A DNA stretch of 64,000 nt from Methanomicrobiales archaeon (GCA_015660865.1 JACTUA010000002.1:186548-250547); one strand, 5' to 3'. Shown: positions 37,138 through 46,185, numbered from the stretch's first letter. Numbers and translations are program-made. The notes: generated by a model not told the origin, from the sequence alone.

Positions 37138-38435
37138 TGTACTGGGATTCCAAGATCGAGACGATGGAGAGGGAGGAGCTCGAGCGCCTCCAGTACCGGC
37201 TGTTGAAGACCCTTGTCTACCGGCTCTACAGCTTCTCGGCGTTCTACCACCGGCGGATGGAGGAGGCGAAGGTGCACCCGGATGACGTGAAGACGCTTTC
37301 CGACGTGACAAAGCTCCCGTTCATGTTCAAGCGGGACCTCCGGGACAACTACCCGGACAAGCTCTTCATGGCGACCCAGGAGGATCTCGTCCGGTACCAC
37401 GTCTCGTCAGGAACAACAGGGAAGCCCACCGTCGTAGGATACACGGCAAACGACCTGGAGGAGTGGACCGTCTCCCTCGCCCGGGCCCTCACCTCCTGCG
37501 GCCTCGGTACAAAGGATGTCATCCAGGTGAGCTACGGCTACGGCCTCTTTACGGGCGGCCTGGGCCTCCACTACGGGGCCGAGCGGATCGGGGCGACGGT
37601 CATCCCGACTTCGGTCGGCGGGACCGAGAGGCAGATCGAGCTGATGCAGGACCTGGGGGCGACGGCCATCTGCTGCACCCCGTCGTACCTCCTCCACATG
37701 GGGGAGGCGGCCGAGAAGATGGGGGTCTCCATCAAGAAGGATACGAAGCTCAAGGTGGGGATCCTGGGGGCAGAGCCCTGGACCGCCGAGATGCGCACCC
37801 GGATCCAGGACTGGCTCGGGATCAAGGCGTACGACATCTACGGGACGAGCGAGCTTTCGGGGCCCCTCTTCACCGAGTGCACAGAGCAGAACGGGATCCA
37901 CATCTGGGGCGACTTCGCTTACACCGAGATCGTCGATCCCAAGACCGGCGAGCATGTCGGCGATGGGGAGAAGGGGGAGCTCACCATGACCATCCTGAAG
38001 AAGGAGGCCCTCCCCATCGTCCGCTACCGGATCGGGGACATCACCGGGATGGAGCATGAGGTCTGCGCCTGCGGACGGACCCACCCGAGGATCACGCGGA
38101 TCACGGGCCGGGTCGACGACATGCTCATCATCCGGGGGATTAATGTCTTCCCGTCCCAGATCGAGCACACCCTGATGGGTATCCCCGAGGTGGGGCAGCA
38201 CTTCCAGATCGTGGTGGACAGGAAGCACGAGCTCGACGCCCTCCTCGTCAGGGTCGAGGTGAAGCCCGAGGCCTTCTCGGACAAGATCACCGACCTCATG
38301 AAGATCAAGGAGATGGTCGCCCACCGGCTGGGGGCCGCCCTCACGGTGAATGTCGACGTTGAGCTCGCCGAGCCCGGCTCCCTCCCGCGGTTCGAGGGGA
38401 AGGCGAAGCGGGTCATCGACAGGAGGAAGATGTGA
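37137..38435 (+). CDS. paaK: Phenylacetate-CoA ligase family protein, paralogue 2
   Basis: 432 aa, clearly homologous along its length to the preceding gene: SSGTTGKPTVVGYTANDL (90-107), YDIYGTSELSG, RYRIGD and GRVDDMLIIRGINVFPSQIE. Its ATG overlaps the TGA of paralogue 1 by one base, and the ACT-domain gene begins immediately after its own stop, so the three form a tight operon. Differences between the two ligases lie mostly in the substrate-binding middle, suggesting different acid specificities. Confidence 0.9.
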   Translation: MYWDSKIETMEREELERLQYRLLKTLVYRLYSFSAFYHRRMEEAKVHPDDVKTLSDVTKLPFMFKRDLRDNYPDKLFMATQEDLVRYHVSSGTTGKPTVVGYTANDLEEWTVSLARALTSCGLGTKDVIQVSYGYGLFTGGLGLHYGAERIGATVIPTSVGGTERQIELMQDLGATAICCTPSYLLHMGEAAEKMGVSIKKDTKLKVGILGAEPWTAEMRTRIQDWLGIKAYDIYGTSELSGPLFTECTEQNGIHIWGDFAYTEIVDPKTGEHVGDGEKGELTMTILKKEALPIVRYRIGDITGMEHEVCACGRTHPRITRITGRVDDMLIIRGINVFPSQIEHTLMGIPEVGQHFQIVVDRKHELDALLVRVEVKPEAFSDKITDLMKIKEMVAHRLGAALTVNVDVELAEPGSLPRFEGKAKRVIDRRKM

Positions 38436-38870
38436 ATGGAGCATGAGAGGTATTTCATCAAGCAGATCTCCGTCTTCTCGGAGAACCGGCCAGGAAGGCT
38501 CGCCGCCATCGCGAAGGCCATGGAGGAGGATGGGATCAACATCTTTGCCTTCTCCATCGCCGAGGCCGACGGGTTCGGGGTGGTGCGGGCACTCGTGAAC
38601 CACCCGGACAAGGCGTACAGGAAGCTCACGGGCCTCGGGTTTGTCGTCTCCTTCACGGACGTCATCGGGGTGAAGATGCGGGACGAGCCCGGCGGGCTCT
38701 ACGAGGTGGCGAGGATCCTCGGGGAGGCAGGCATCAACATCGAGTACTCATACGCCTACAGCGGGAAGGAGGCCGCGGTCCTCATCCTCAGGGTCGATAA
38801 CATCAGGAGCGCGATCGAGAAGATCCTTGCCCACGGCGGGTCACTCATGGAGGCCGCTGCCTTCCGGTGA
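38436..38870 (+). CDS. Tandem ACT-domain regulatory protein
   Basis: 144 aa with two ACT domains: ISVFSENRPGRLAAIAKAME (about 8-27) and KMRDEPGGLYEVARILGEAG (about 77-96), each with the Gly at the ligand-binding turn. ACT domains bind amino acids. Its place directly after two aryl-CoA ligases (stop and start adjacent) suggests sensing of an aromatic amino acid to control them. Confidence 0.88.
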   Translation: MEHERYFIKQISVFSENRPGRLAAIAKAMEEDGINIFAFSIAEADGFGVVRALVNHPDKAYRKLTGLGFVVSFTDVIGVKMRDEPGGLYEVARILGEAGINIEYSYAYSGKEAAVLILRVDNIRSAIEKILAHGGSLMEAAAFR

Positions 38871-38871
38871 C

Positions 38872-40182
38872 CTACCGCTTCTCCCACTTCTCGAGCTCCT
38901 GGATCACCGAGAGCGTCCCGCCCCGGGAGATCTCCTCCCGGATCCGCTCCTCGTTCTTCTGCACCTCGCGGGCCCTCCTCGCCACCTCGTAGGCACGCTC
39001 CTTCGGGATGACAACAACGCCGTTCATGTCCCCCACGATCCAGTCACCTGGACGGACGACCTGGCCGCAGCAGGCGATCTCTGCATTGATCTCGCCGAAA
39101 CCCTTGGGCTCGCCGGCGTTCGGGACGATGGCCCGGGCAAAGAGCGGGTAGGCGAGCCTCCTGATGTCGTCCACATCCCTCACTGCGCCATCGATGACAA
39201 CACCTGCAACCCCTTTGACAATACAGCTTCGGGTGGCGAGCTCTCCCCAGGGTGCGACATGAATCCCCCCGTCGTTGTTGATGACGATGACATCGCCCGG
39301 CCCGGCGACGTCAATGGCTTCGACGGGTTTTGCCCAGTCACCCGCAAAGGTCTGGACGGTGATGGCCTTCCCCGCCATCTTCACGTCCCCGCAGATGGAG
39401 AGGATTCTCTGCATCGCACCTTTGCGGTGCATGGCGTCCGAGATATTCGGGGTGGACACCCCCGAGAGGAGCTCGCGGATCTCCGCATCCCTGGGGCGGA
39501 TGGTCCCCTTCCGGGTGCCCGGGCGATCGATGGCCTTGCGGATCCTCTTTGCTGAGGCTGTCACATCGCCGGATCGGACGATGTTTCCCCCGACGATGAT
39601 GATCCCGGCCCCGGACCTCACCGCCTCCGCCGCAGATGCTGCGTCGAGCCCTCCAGCAACGGCGATAGGGACCGAGATCTTCCCTGCGAGGTCCTTCACC
39701 AGGTCGACCGAGGTCAGCCCCACCATCTGCTGGTCGATCCCTGCGTGGGCCGCGATGATATCCACCCCCATCTCCTCGAGCTCTCCCGCCCGGGCGACCG
39801 GATCCGGGGAGTTGATCAGGTCGGCCATGATCCGGACCCCGTAGAGGTGCTTCGCCCGCACCGCCTCCCTGACCACCTCGTTATCGGCGGTGGCGAGGAT
39901 GCAGACGATGCTCGAACCGGACTTCGCCGCCATCTCCACCTCGAGGGTCCCCGTGTCGGCGACCTTCATGTCGGCGACGATCTCCCGATCCGGGAACTCG
40001 GCCCGCAACCTCCGCACCGCCTCCATCCCGGCGCTCTTGATGAGGGGAGTCCCTGCCTCTACCCAGTCCGCCCCGCCGAGGACCGCCTCGCGGGCGATCA
40101 CGATCGCCCGTTCCAGCTCCAGGAGGTCGAGAGCGACCTGCAGGATCGGCTTGCGCTGGATCCCCTCCGCACCCGGGCTCAT
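38872..40182 (-). CDS. 3-hexulose-6-phosphate synthase / RraA-like fusion
   Basis: Two-domain protein of 436 residues. The N-terminal half is hexulose-6-phosphate synthase: QVALDLLELERA, EIVADMKVADTG with the DxK catalytic pair, and AVAGGLDAASA. In archaea without a pentose phosphate pathway it supplies ribulose-5-phosphate by running the RuMP reactions backward. The C-terminal half is RraA/DlpA-like: GDVIVINNDGG, VVIDGAVRDVDDI and GDMNGVVVIP. The start at 40182 (MSPGAEGIQR) is a little uncertain; the in-frame region upstream lacks coding character. It converges on the ACT gene. Confidence 0.9.
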   Translation of the reverse strand: MSPGAEGIQRKPILQVALDLLELERAIVIAREAVLGGADWVEAGTPLIKSAGMEAVRRLRAEFPDREIVADMKVADTGTLEVEMAAKSGSSIVCILATADNEVVREAVRAKHLYGVRIMADLINSPDPVARAGELEEMGVDIIAAHAGIDQQMVGLTSVDLVKDLAGKISVPIAVAGGLDAASAAEAVRSGAGIIIVGGNIVRSGDVTASAKRIRKAIDRPGTRKGTIRPRDAEIRELLSGVSTPNISDAMHRKGAMQRILSICGDVKMAGKAITVQTFAGDWAKPVEAIDVAGPGDVIVINNDGGIHVAPWGELATRSCIVKGVAGVVIDGAVRDVDDIRRLAYPLFARAIVPNAGEPKGFGEINAEIACCGQVVRPGDWIVGDMNGVVVIPKERAYEVARRAREVQKNEERIREEISRGGTLSVIQELEKWEKR

Positions 40183-40336
40183 ACCATGGGGTGGGGGAAG
40201 AAAAGGGATAAGGGTTGCTGGGATCCCGGGTCCCGCAGGGAGCCGGGATCGTCCAGGGGGGAAGGGGCCCCTCTGGACGGAATCGCCTCCGGGCACGGAA
40301 GGTTCAATTCCGGGAATGGTACATACTCATGACAGG

Positions 40337-40912
40337 ATGGGAACGGATCCCGTGGGTACTCGGATCGCTTTGCTCTCGGCGCGGATGCGGCGGGCTGCGT
40401 CCAGGGGAGCCCTTGCCGCCGTCATCGCCGAGGAGGTCGCGACCTATTCCCTCCACGACCTTCTCCACCTCAGGGCCTCCGTGGAACGGGATCTCCGGCA
40501 TGTCCCCCCGAATTACCGGGCGAAACTCCAGCCGAGGATGATGGAGCACCTCTTCGGGACCCACCACATCATCATGGTTGGCCACCGGAGGGGGAGGTTC
40601 GGGGATCTCCGGGAGCACCTCGATGAGAAGATCGGGGAATTCTGCGACATGCTCCTCGACCTCCCCAACCGGGAGGAGGAGGGGGATCTCCGGCTCGTGT
40701 TCCTCTACTACCTCATCGCGGCCTTCACCATCTTTGTCTGCGAACTCCCCGGGCATCCCGTCGGTACCCCATTCCCGGGCGGGTTCCTCGTGGAAGAACG
40801 GGACGGCACCTACTACTGCCCGGTGAGGGAGAAAGAGGACGATGTCGAGACCTCCATCTGCCCCTACTGCCCTGCAGAGCAGAGCGCATTACCTGGGGAC
40901 GAACCGCTCTGA
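40337..40912 (+). CDS. UPF0305 / DUF2115 family protein
   Basis: Conserved methanogen protein of about 191 residues, function unknown. Characteristic stretches are HDLLHLRASVERDLR, PPNYRAKLQPRMMEHLFGTH and a C-terminal CPVREKEDDVETSICPYCP with possible metal-binding cysteines. The start may be the ATG at 40337 or 40316 (seven residues longer, with GGAAGG about 13 bases upstream). Its end overlaps the convergent nitroreductase gene by 24 bp. Confidence 0.75.
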   Translation: MGTDPVGTRIALLSARMRRAASRGALAAVIAEEVATYSLHDLLHLRASVERDLRHVPPNYRAKLQPRMMEHLFGTHHIIMVGHRRGRFGDLREHLDEKIGEFCDMLLDLPNREEEGDLRLVFLYYLIAAFTIFVCELPGHPVGTPFPGGFLVEERDGTYYCPVREKEDDVETSICPYCPAEQSALPGDEPL

Positions 40913-41395
40913 GAAGCTGATGGCGGTGAGATCCTTCTTCGGAACTATGGCGATATCGGCCGGATACCCGGCAGGGACGAGGGAGACCAGGGTATAGGTG
41001 TCGGGTACCTGGAGGAGATCCCTCACTGCAACCGCATAGTGCTTCTTGTCGCCGGCTACCCAGCAGGTCCCGATACCGTAGGCCCAGAGCCCGAGGATCA
41101 GGTTCATTGTGGCGCAGGAGCAGTCCTCCAGGTAATACTTCGCCTTTTTCTCCCCGAAGACCGCGAAGCAGGCCCGCGCCTGGGCGATGAACCTCCCGTG
41201 ATCGGTGAGATCCGCGATCTTCGCGAGGGTCTCCTTCTCTTTCACCACGCCGATGATCCAGGGTTGGCCGTTCGCAGCGGTCGGCGCCTGTCGTGCACAC
41301 TCCAGTGCGTCGCGGATGGCGTCCTCGGGGATCTCGGTCTCCCGGAAGCTCCTCACCGATCTCCGGCCCTTGATGATGGTCGTGCCAAGGTTCAT
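40889..41395 (-). CDS. Nitroreductase family protein
   Basis: FMN-dependent oxidoreductase fold of 168 residues: RRSVRSFRETEIPED at the N-terminus, ARQAPTAANGQPW for FMN binding, and GIGTCWVAG. The substrate is not predictable. It is shorter than most nitroreductases, as is common in archaea. It is followed on the same strand by nothing obvious; its 3' end overlaps the UPF0305 gene. Confidence 0.9.
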   Translation of the reverse strand: MNLGTTIIKGRRSVRSFRETEIPEDAIRDALECARQAPTAANGQPWIIGVVKEKETLAKIADLTDHGRFIAQARACFAVFGEKKAKYYLEDCSCATMNLILGLWAYGIGTCWVAGDKKHYAVAVRDLLQVPDTYTLVSLVPAGYPADIAIVPKKDLTAISFSERFVPR

Positions 41396-41467
41396 ACACG
41401 ACGGTTTGGTTAAGGGGCTACTTGAGCTTTGTGCGATCTGCCCCCGTACCTGCCCTGGGTCTGATTT

Positions 41468-42010
41468 TCACTCTTTGCAGACCTGGAGGCCGGATCCATC
41501 CACAACGAACCGCTTCCCTTCAGGGATCCTGATCGTCGGAAAGATCCTTCTCACCCGCTCCTCTTCCTCGTTCTCGAACCTCGCCCTTTCCAGGAGATCC
41601 CCGGCCAGGACCAGTGCCTCTTCCTCGGAGATGGATCCCCCAAGCCCGGGGCAGTCTGAGATGACCAGATCCCCGGCCAGAAGGGCAAAGGGATAGGTCC
41701 GGCAGATCCAGGGGCGTGCAGGGTACATGGTGCACCCCCTATCTGAGAGGAATCTGCACCGTCCTCCCTCATGCCCGAGGCACCAGCCGAAGGTAACGGC
41801 AGCCCTGTTCCCGCAGGGGGTAAAATCCGGGTAGGGTTCGGCGACCTCGTCCCAGGTCCCTGCACCGGAGGCGACGAGGGCCTCCACTTCGTCACGCGAG
41901 ACGAAGACGAGGCCGGAGTCTTCGGGACCCTCGCGGCAGCAGGCCCCACAGCTCAGGCAGAAGAAGCCTATCCTCCGGATATCCGCGGCGATACTCTCAA
42001 CGGATGGCAT
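41468..42010 (-). CDS. YkgJ-type CxxCxxxCC zinc/iron-cluster protein
   Basis: Members of this family (UPF0153) carry a cysteine cluster thought to bind zinc or iron-sulfur. The visible ligands are FFCLSCGACC near the N-terminus, WCLGH, CRFLSDRGCTMYPARPWICR, and a late ISDCPG. The ATG at 42010 gives 180 residues; a GTG at 42052 overlapping the guaA-type gene by 11 nt is an alternative. It lies downstream of that gene on the same strand, so is likely cotranscribed. Confidence 0.85.
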   Translation of the reverse strand: MPSVESIAADIRRIGFFCLSCGACCREGPEDSGLVFVSRDEVEALVASGAGTWDEVAEPYPDFTPCGNRAAVTFGWCLGHEGGRCRFLSDRGCTMYPARPWICRTYPFALLAGDLVISDCPGLGGSISEEEALVLAGDLLERARFENEEEERVRRIFPTIRIPEGKRFVVDGSGLQVCKE

Positions 42011-42041
42011 CTCCGGGGCGACCTTCACGGGGTTCCCGTCC

Positions 42042-42599
42042 TCATGGCTCACGGCAGATGCGGTCGAAGTTCTCAAAGGTGAGCCGGCCGTTCTCCGTAT
42101 GGCTCACCTCGGGATGCCACTGGACCCCGTACAGGCGCTCTTTCGGGTTTGCCATGGCCTCGATCCAGCAGATCCGGGAGCTGGCAAGGAGGGTGAACCC
42201 CTCGGGCAGCCTGGTTACCTCGTCCATATGGGATGCCCACACGTTTGTCATGAGAGGGTATCCCTTGAGGATCTCATCGGGGTCGACGATCTCCACCTCG
42301 ACGAGGCCGTAGCCGCCCATGGATCCAGGGGAGACCGATCCCCCCCGGGCAAGGGCCATGGCCTGCATCCCGAGGCAGATCCCGAGGACCGGAAGGCCGA
42401 GATCCAGGTACCGGCTGCAATTGCCGGCCCTCTCCATGGTGGGCCCGCCCCCGAGGATGATCCCCCGGCATCCGCTGGCTATCTCCTCCGGCGGGGTCAT
42501 GTTCGGCACGAGCTCCGCCGGGATCCCCATGTCCCTGAGGCTGCGGAGGATCAGGTGGTTGAACTGCCCGTAGTTGTTCACCACATAGAGGGGGCGCAT
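42042..42599 (-). CDS. guaA: GMP synthase glutaminase subunit (GATase1)
   Basis: Supplies ammonia from glutamine for XMP amination. Methanogens use a separate glutaminase subunit, and this 185-residue protein lacks the synthetase domain. The catalytic triad is C75 (LGICLGMQ), H162 and E164 (GVQWHPEVSH), with the oxyanion glycines in IILGGGPTMERAG. The synthetase subunit is not in the window. It precedes the YkgJ-type gene. Confidence 0.9.
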   Translation of the reverse strand: MRPLYVVNNYGQFNHLILRSLRDMGIPAELVPNMTPPEEIASGCRGIILGGGPTMERAGNCSRYLDLGLPVLGICLGMQAMALARGGSVSPGSMGGYGLVEVEIVDPDEILKGYPLMTNVWASHMDEVTRLPEGFTLLASSRICWIEAMANPKERLYGVQWHPEVSHTENGRLTFENFDRICREP

Positions 42600-42635
42600 G
42601 GGAGGTATATTGGCACTCCAGTCTCTAGAAGTTTT

Positions 42636-43667
42636 TCAGTAGCCGGACACGGTTGTGAGGAGAGCCTCCCGGATCTCCTCCTCGCTCTTCCCCATGATCC
42701 GGGCGAGGAACATGGCCCCGCCGGCCCCGATCCCCTCCTTCACCTCGCCCACGCAGTAGCGGGCAAGGCCTGTATGCCCGATGCTTGCAAAGCCCGGGTC
42801 CACATAATAAACACGGGCTCCGATCATAACCGCCGTGGCGGCGAAACCGGCCGAGGGATCGTCGCGAACGTAGACGGTGGTGACGACGGAGGGAACCTTT
42901 TTCCCGAGTTCGCGGAGCAACGCTGCAACCGCGAGCATCTGGGTTCCCCCAGCGAGAACGGTCTCACCTTTGAAGGAGGCCGCTATGCCGACCGCAACCG
43001 CGAGCATCGGGTCACCCCCGATCCGGATGATGTCAAGGGGATCTTTCGTGTTCCCGGCCCGGATCCCTTTCGCCTCATCAGCCTGGATCCGTTCCTGGAC
43101 CCGTGCGCAGATTGCCTCCTTCAGCGCTACCGGGTTATTGACAAAGGACGACGAGACGCTCGCCGGTATCCCGAGACCCCGGAGCACGCAGAGCGCCGTC
43201 GTGGTACCACCGGGCACGCACTCACCCAGCAACAGGAGGTCCGCTGACTGCGAGAGGAAGCGCCCGACCTGTTCTCCCCTGGCATAGAGCTCATGGGCAC
43301 GGGGGACTGCATCCCCCTCCCTCGGGTCTTTCCCTGGCTCCCCGTAGACATCCAGGCACGGGATGACCGGCTGTGTGGTGAGCCCCGAATTGACAAAGAG
43401 GGGTACCATCCCCAGGAGGGTCATCATAGCCCGGGTGATGACCGCCGGCGTCGGGCAGCCGGTGGGGGTGTTCGGCTTCCACTTCCTGCTCCGAATGTCC
43501 CCGTGGGTGATCAGCTCAGAGTCGAGTACCGGGGTGAGCACGGTCTTCTCGGGCGACATCCCTGCAGCGGAGATCCCGGGGACCGTGGAGAGGAGGGTGT
43601 TCCCGAGGACGATGGCAAAGACCGGACGTTCAGGCCGGAACGGCGGGATTCCGGAGAGGAATGGCAT
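42636..43667 (-). CDS. cobT: Archaeal CobT-like nicotinate-nucleotide phosphoribosyltransferase (UPF0284)
   Basis: Predicted to activate the lower-ligand base for cobamide assembly. The 343-residue protein shows TPTGCPTPAVITRAM, LLLLGECVPGGTTTALCVL, GGDPMLAVAVGIAASF and LAGGTQMLAVAALL, typical of the archaeal branch. It is divergent from cobZ-cobS by about 30 bp, so three steps of nucleotide-loop assembly cluster here. Confidence 0.9.
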   Translation of the reverse strand: MPFLSGIPPFRPERPVFAIVLGNTLLSTVPGISAAGMSPEKTVLTPVLDSELITHGDIRSRKWKPNTPTGCPTPAVITRAMMTLLGMVPLFVNSGLTTQPVIPCLDVYGEPGKDPREGDAVPRAHELYARGEQVGRFLSQSADLLLLGECVPGGTTTALCVLRGLGIPASVSSSFVNNPVALKEAICARVQERIQADEAKGIRAGNTKDPLDIIRIGGDPMLAVAVGIAASFKGETVLAGGTQMLAVAALLRELGKKVPSVVTTVYVRDDPSAGFAATAVMIGARVYYVDPGFASIGHTGLARYCVGEVKEGIGAGGAMFLARIMGKSEEEIREALLTTVSGY

Positions 43668-43698
43668 ACCGATCTCTATAAGAAGCCGCGGATAAAAA

Positions 43699-44148
43699 AT
43701 GGATCAGATCATGTTCGGGATCGCAGAGCGCCTCGAAGGGATGGGGATCGGGATCCCAACGATGGTGGATGCCGCGATGGTCCTCTATGTCTCACACGGG
43801 ATCCCGCCCGAGGGAGCCCGGGTGATCATCGCTGGGAAGCTTGAGAAGGCCATGACGGACCCGAACGTATCCTCTCTCCTCCTTGCCGCCGTCCTCCTCG
43901 AGGAGGAACTCTGTGCCCGGAACCCCGACACCGGCATCAGGAGCGACCCGGTCTTCCTCCTCTCTGACGAGATCATCGGCATGGCGATCGCCGAATATAT
44001 CGGGGGGACGTGTGCCCGGTTCGAGTTCACCCGGTACGACCAGAAGAAGCCCGGGATCCTCTCCCGCCTGGGACCGTTCCTTGACGACGCAGTGGCAGGC
44101 CTCATCGCCGGCTGCACCTCGAGACTCTACTCAGAGTGCGTGGAATGA
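43699..44148 (+). CDS. cobZ: Alpha-ribazole phosphatase CobZ (PgpA-like)
   Basis: 149 aa. In methanogens CobZ removes the phosphate from alpha-ribazole phosphate or adenosylcobalamin phosphate. Supporting features are LSDEIIGMAIAEYIGG and FLDDAVAGLIAG, plus the arrangement with cobS. The cobS ATG overlaps its TGA by 4 nt. Confidence 0.85.
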   Translation: MDQIMFGIAERLEGMGIGIPTMVDAAMVLYVSHGIPPEGARVIIAGKLEKAMTDPNVSSLLLAAVLLEEELCARNPDTGIRSDPVFLLSDEIIGMAIAEYIGGTCARFEFTRYDQKKPGILSRLGPFLDDAVAGLIAGCTSRLYSECVE

Positions 44149-44861
44149 TCCTGGAACCGGCGATCGCCCTCCTCCAGTTCGAGACCCGCCTCCCCCTGGG
44201 GAAGCCGGTGGACTTCAGCCGGTTTGCCCGCCACACCTGGCTCTATCCCCTTGCCGGCTATGTGGTGGGTGGGATCGCCGCCCTCGTTGCCTTCTTCATC
44301 GCTCCGCGGCCCCTGGCCGCTGCAGCAGCCCTTGCGGTTGCCCTCCTCGTCACCGGCTTCCACCACCTCGACGGCCTCCTGGACTTCGGGGACGGCCTCA
44401 TGGCCCACGGGAGCAGGGAGAAGAGGGTCGCCGCCCTCACCGACCGGTCCATCGGGGCGGGAGGGGTCGGCCTCGGGCTCACGGTGACCTTCGTCGCCTT
44501 TGCGGCCCTCTTCTCCGTTCCCTCTGTCGCAGCTGCCATCCTCGCGGCTGAGGTCTTCGCACGACTGGGAACCGCCTGGATCAGCATCGGGGGCCGACCC
44601 TTCAAGGAAGGGATCCACAGTACCCTCCATACCAATGCCCGGCCGGTGCACGGGTTCTACGCCGCTCTCTTCCTCCTTCCCCTTTTCCTTATCCAGTCCC
44701 CCGGGTCCATCGCCCTTGCTGGTGGCATCACCGCCTTCACCGTCGCGGGCATGATCACCCTCGGTGATCGCCTCTTCGGGGGGGTAAACGGGGACATCGC
44801 GGGTGCCACCCACGAGATAGTCCGGGCCCTGGTCATCGCCTCCCTTGCCATCGTCCTGTGA
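44145..44861 (+). CDS. cobS: Adenosylcobinamide-GDP ribazoletransferase
   Basis: Integral membrane enzyme joining alpha-ribazole to AdoCbi-GDP. The 238-residue protein has RLPLGKPVDFSRFARHTW, GFHHLDGLLDFGDGLMAHGS with acidic metal-binding residues, and KRVAALTDRSIGAGGV, among about six hydrophobic helices. The ATG at 44145 overlaps the cobZ stop (ATGA), so I prefer it to an upstream GTG at 44136. Confidence 0.93.
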   Translation: MILEPAIALLQFETRLPLGKPVDFSRFARHTWLYPLAGYVVGGIAALVAFFIAPRPLAAAAALAVALLVTGFHHLDGLLDFGDGLMAHGSREKRVAALTDRSIGAGGVGLGLTVTFVAFAALFSVPSVAAAILAAEVFARLGTAWISIGGRPFKEGIHSTLHTNARPVHGFYAALFLLPLFLIQSPGSIALAGGITAFTVAGMITLGDRLFGGVNGDIAGATHEIVRALVIASLAIVL

Positions 44862-44909
44862 GGAGCGGAGACTACCCTTTTATCCGATTGGGGTGCAACC
44901 TCCTTTACA

Positions 44910-45770
44910 ATGGCTCCCCACTATGGTATCCATCTCCGGGGCGGGGTGATCACCGAGCGGGACATCGATCTCTGCACCGTCCGGGTGCGGGTGCCCGCTG
45001 GCAACCTCACGGTCGAGCAGATGCGGGGCCTCGCAACTATCTCGAAGAGGTATGGGAGCGGCTTCGCCCATTTCACCGGCCGACAGGCGGTCGAGATTCC
45101 CCATGTGAACCCGAAGAACCTGGTCCGGATCACGAAAGCCCTCGCCAAGAACGGGACCCCCCTCGGGTCTGAGCGGGACGAGGTGGTGAACATCGTCGCG
45201 TGCCCGGGGAAGGAGCGGTGCAAGTTCGGGATGATCGATACCATCGCGCTCGCAAAGAAGCTGGACGAACGCCTCTTCGGCAAGGATATGCCCGTCAAGA
45301 TGCGCATCTCCATCTCCGGCTGCCCGAACGCGTGCACAAGCCCGATGCTGAACGAGATCGGGATCATCGGCAGGGTCAAGCCGAAGAGGATCCCCGGGCT
45401 CTGCACCGGCTGCGGCACCTGTGCCGAGTACTGCAAGGAATGTGCCATCTCGATCCGGAACGGGGTCTCGGTCCTTGACGAAGAGAAGTGCGTCCAGTGC
45501 GGGGTCTGCATACAGTCCTGCCCCTTCCACCTCCTGAAGTCAGAGCACAGCCACTACCTGGTGATGGTGGGCGGCCGGCGGGGTCGGCATCCCCGGACGG
45601 GGCGGACCCTCATCGCCCTCGAGGAGGAGGAGAAGGTGGTGGACGCCGTGGAGCGGATCATCGCATGGGTCTACCGGCGCGCCTGGAGCGGGCGCCTCCT
45701 CTCGGACCAGCTGGACGACCTTCACTTCGACGGGTTCAGGAACGAGATCATGGGCGAGCTTCAGCAGTGA
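44910..45770 (+). CDS. Small dissimilatory sulfite reductase-like protein (Dsr-LP) with two [4Fe-4S] ferredoxin motifs
   Basis: 286 aa. C98/C104 (ACPGKERC) and C138/C142 (GCPNAC) form the CX5C...CX3C set that holds siroheme-[4Fe-4S]. Two ferredoxin clusters follow (C165-C168-C171-C175 and C194-C197-C200-C204). This matches methanogen Dsr-LP proteins, whose substrate is not settled. TATA-like CTTTTATCC lies about 35 bases before the ATG. The last 10 bp overlap the convergent small gene. Confidence 0.88.
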   Translation: MAPHYGIHLRGGVITERDIDLCTVRVRVPAGNLTVEQMRGLATISKRYGSGFAHFTGRQAVEIPHVNPKNLVRITKALAKNGTPLGSERDEVVNIVACPGKERCKFGMIDTIALAKKLDERLFGKDMPVKMRISISGCPNACTSPMLNEIGIIGRVKPKRIPGLCTGCGTCAEYCKECAISIRNGVSVLDEEKCVQCGVCIQSCPFHLLKSEHSHYLVMVGGRRGRHPRTGRTLIALEEEEKVVDAVERIIAWVYRRAWSGRLLSDQLDDLHFDGFRNEIMGELQQ

Positions 45771-46066
45771 TGGTACAGGGACGAGAACCCCTCGTTCCCG
45801 TCGTCATCACACTCGATGGCATCCCCGTCACGGATGAGGGTGTTGAACATCATCGCAGCACTCATGAGGGCCTCATCCGGACCCGTCCCTCTCCTCACTT
45901 CCTTGTAGGACTGAAGGATGGGAGATGGGATGGTCCGTTTCCCGACACGGACACCTGCGCAGTGCGTGCAGTAGGCACAATGGCTGTGCACCGAAACCTC
46001 GCCGTCAGCACACTGGACCGTCACCTTGTCGGACGGTGGGTTCCGGAGAAGGGGCAGGTTCTTCAT
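45761..46066 (-). CDS. Small Cys-containing conserved-looking protein, 101 aa
   Basis: No family recognised. SHCAYCTHC gives three closely spaced cysteines, preceded by VQCADGEVSVH and followed by an acidic C-terminus; a small metal-binding protein is possible. The ATG overlaps the TGA of a 40-codon upstream ORF (ATGA), suggesting coupling. Confidence 0.55.
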   Translation of the reverse strand: MKNLPLLRNPPSDKVTVQCADGEVSVHSHCAYCTHCAGVRVGKRTIPSPILQSYKEVRRGTGPDEALMSAAMMFNTLIRDGDAIECDDDGNEGFSSLYHHC

Positions 46067-46185
46067 GGCATTGTGATCATGGACGTTCCATGTGATATGA
46101 GGATGTCGATCCCGGCCGGGATCCCACCGGACTCCGCCAGACCCCCGCCAATGAGGAGCAGGAGAAGAGCTGTTCCCCAGGGCAC
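46063..46185 (-). CDS. Possible 40-aa hydrophobic leader or membrane peptide
   Basis: A GTG-started ORF encodes VPWGTALLLLLIGGGLAESG and then 20 more residues, ending in an ATGA overlap with the next gene. AGAGGA lies about 15 bases upstream, and the shared palindromic TATA is about 60 bases upstream. It may be a real small protein or the displaced N-terminus of the downstream gene after a frameshift. Confidence 0.35.
   Translation of the reverse strand: MPWGTALLLLLIGGGLAESGGIPAGIDILISHGTSMITMP

Noticed and set aside
37407-38603. 398-codon ORF on the minus strand opposite the second aryl-CoA ligase
   Set aside because: It is antisense to a clearly recognised gene; its Asp/Leu/Gly/Pro/His-rich composition is what GC-rich coding DNA gives on the opposite strand.
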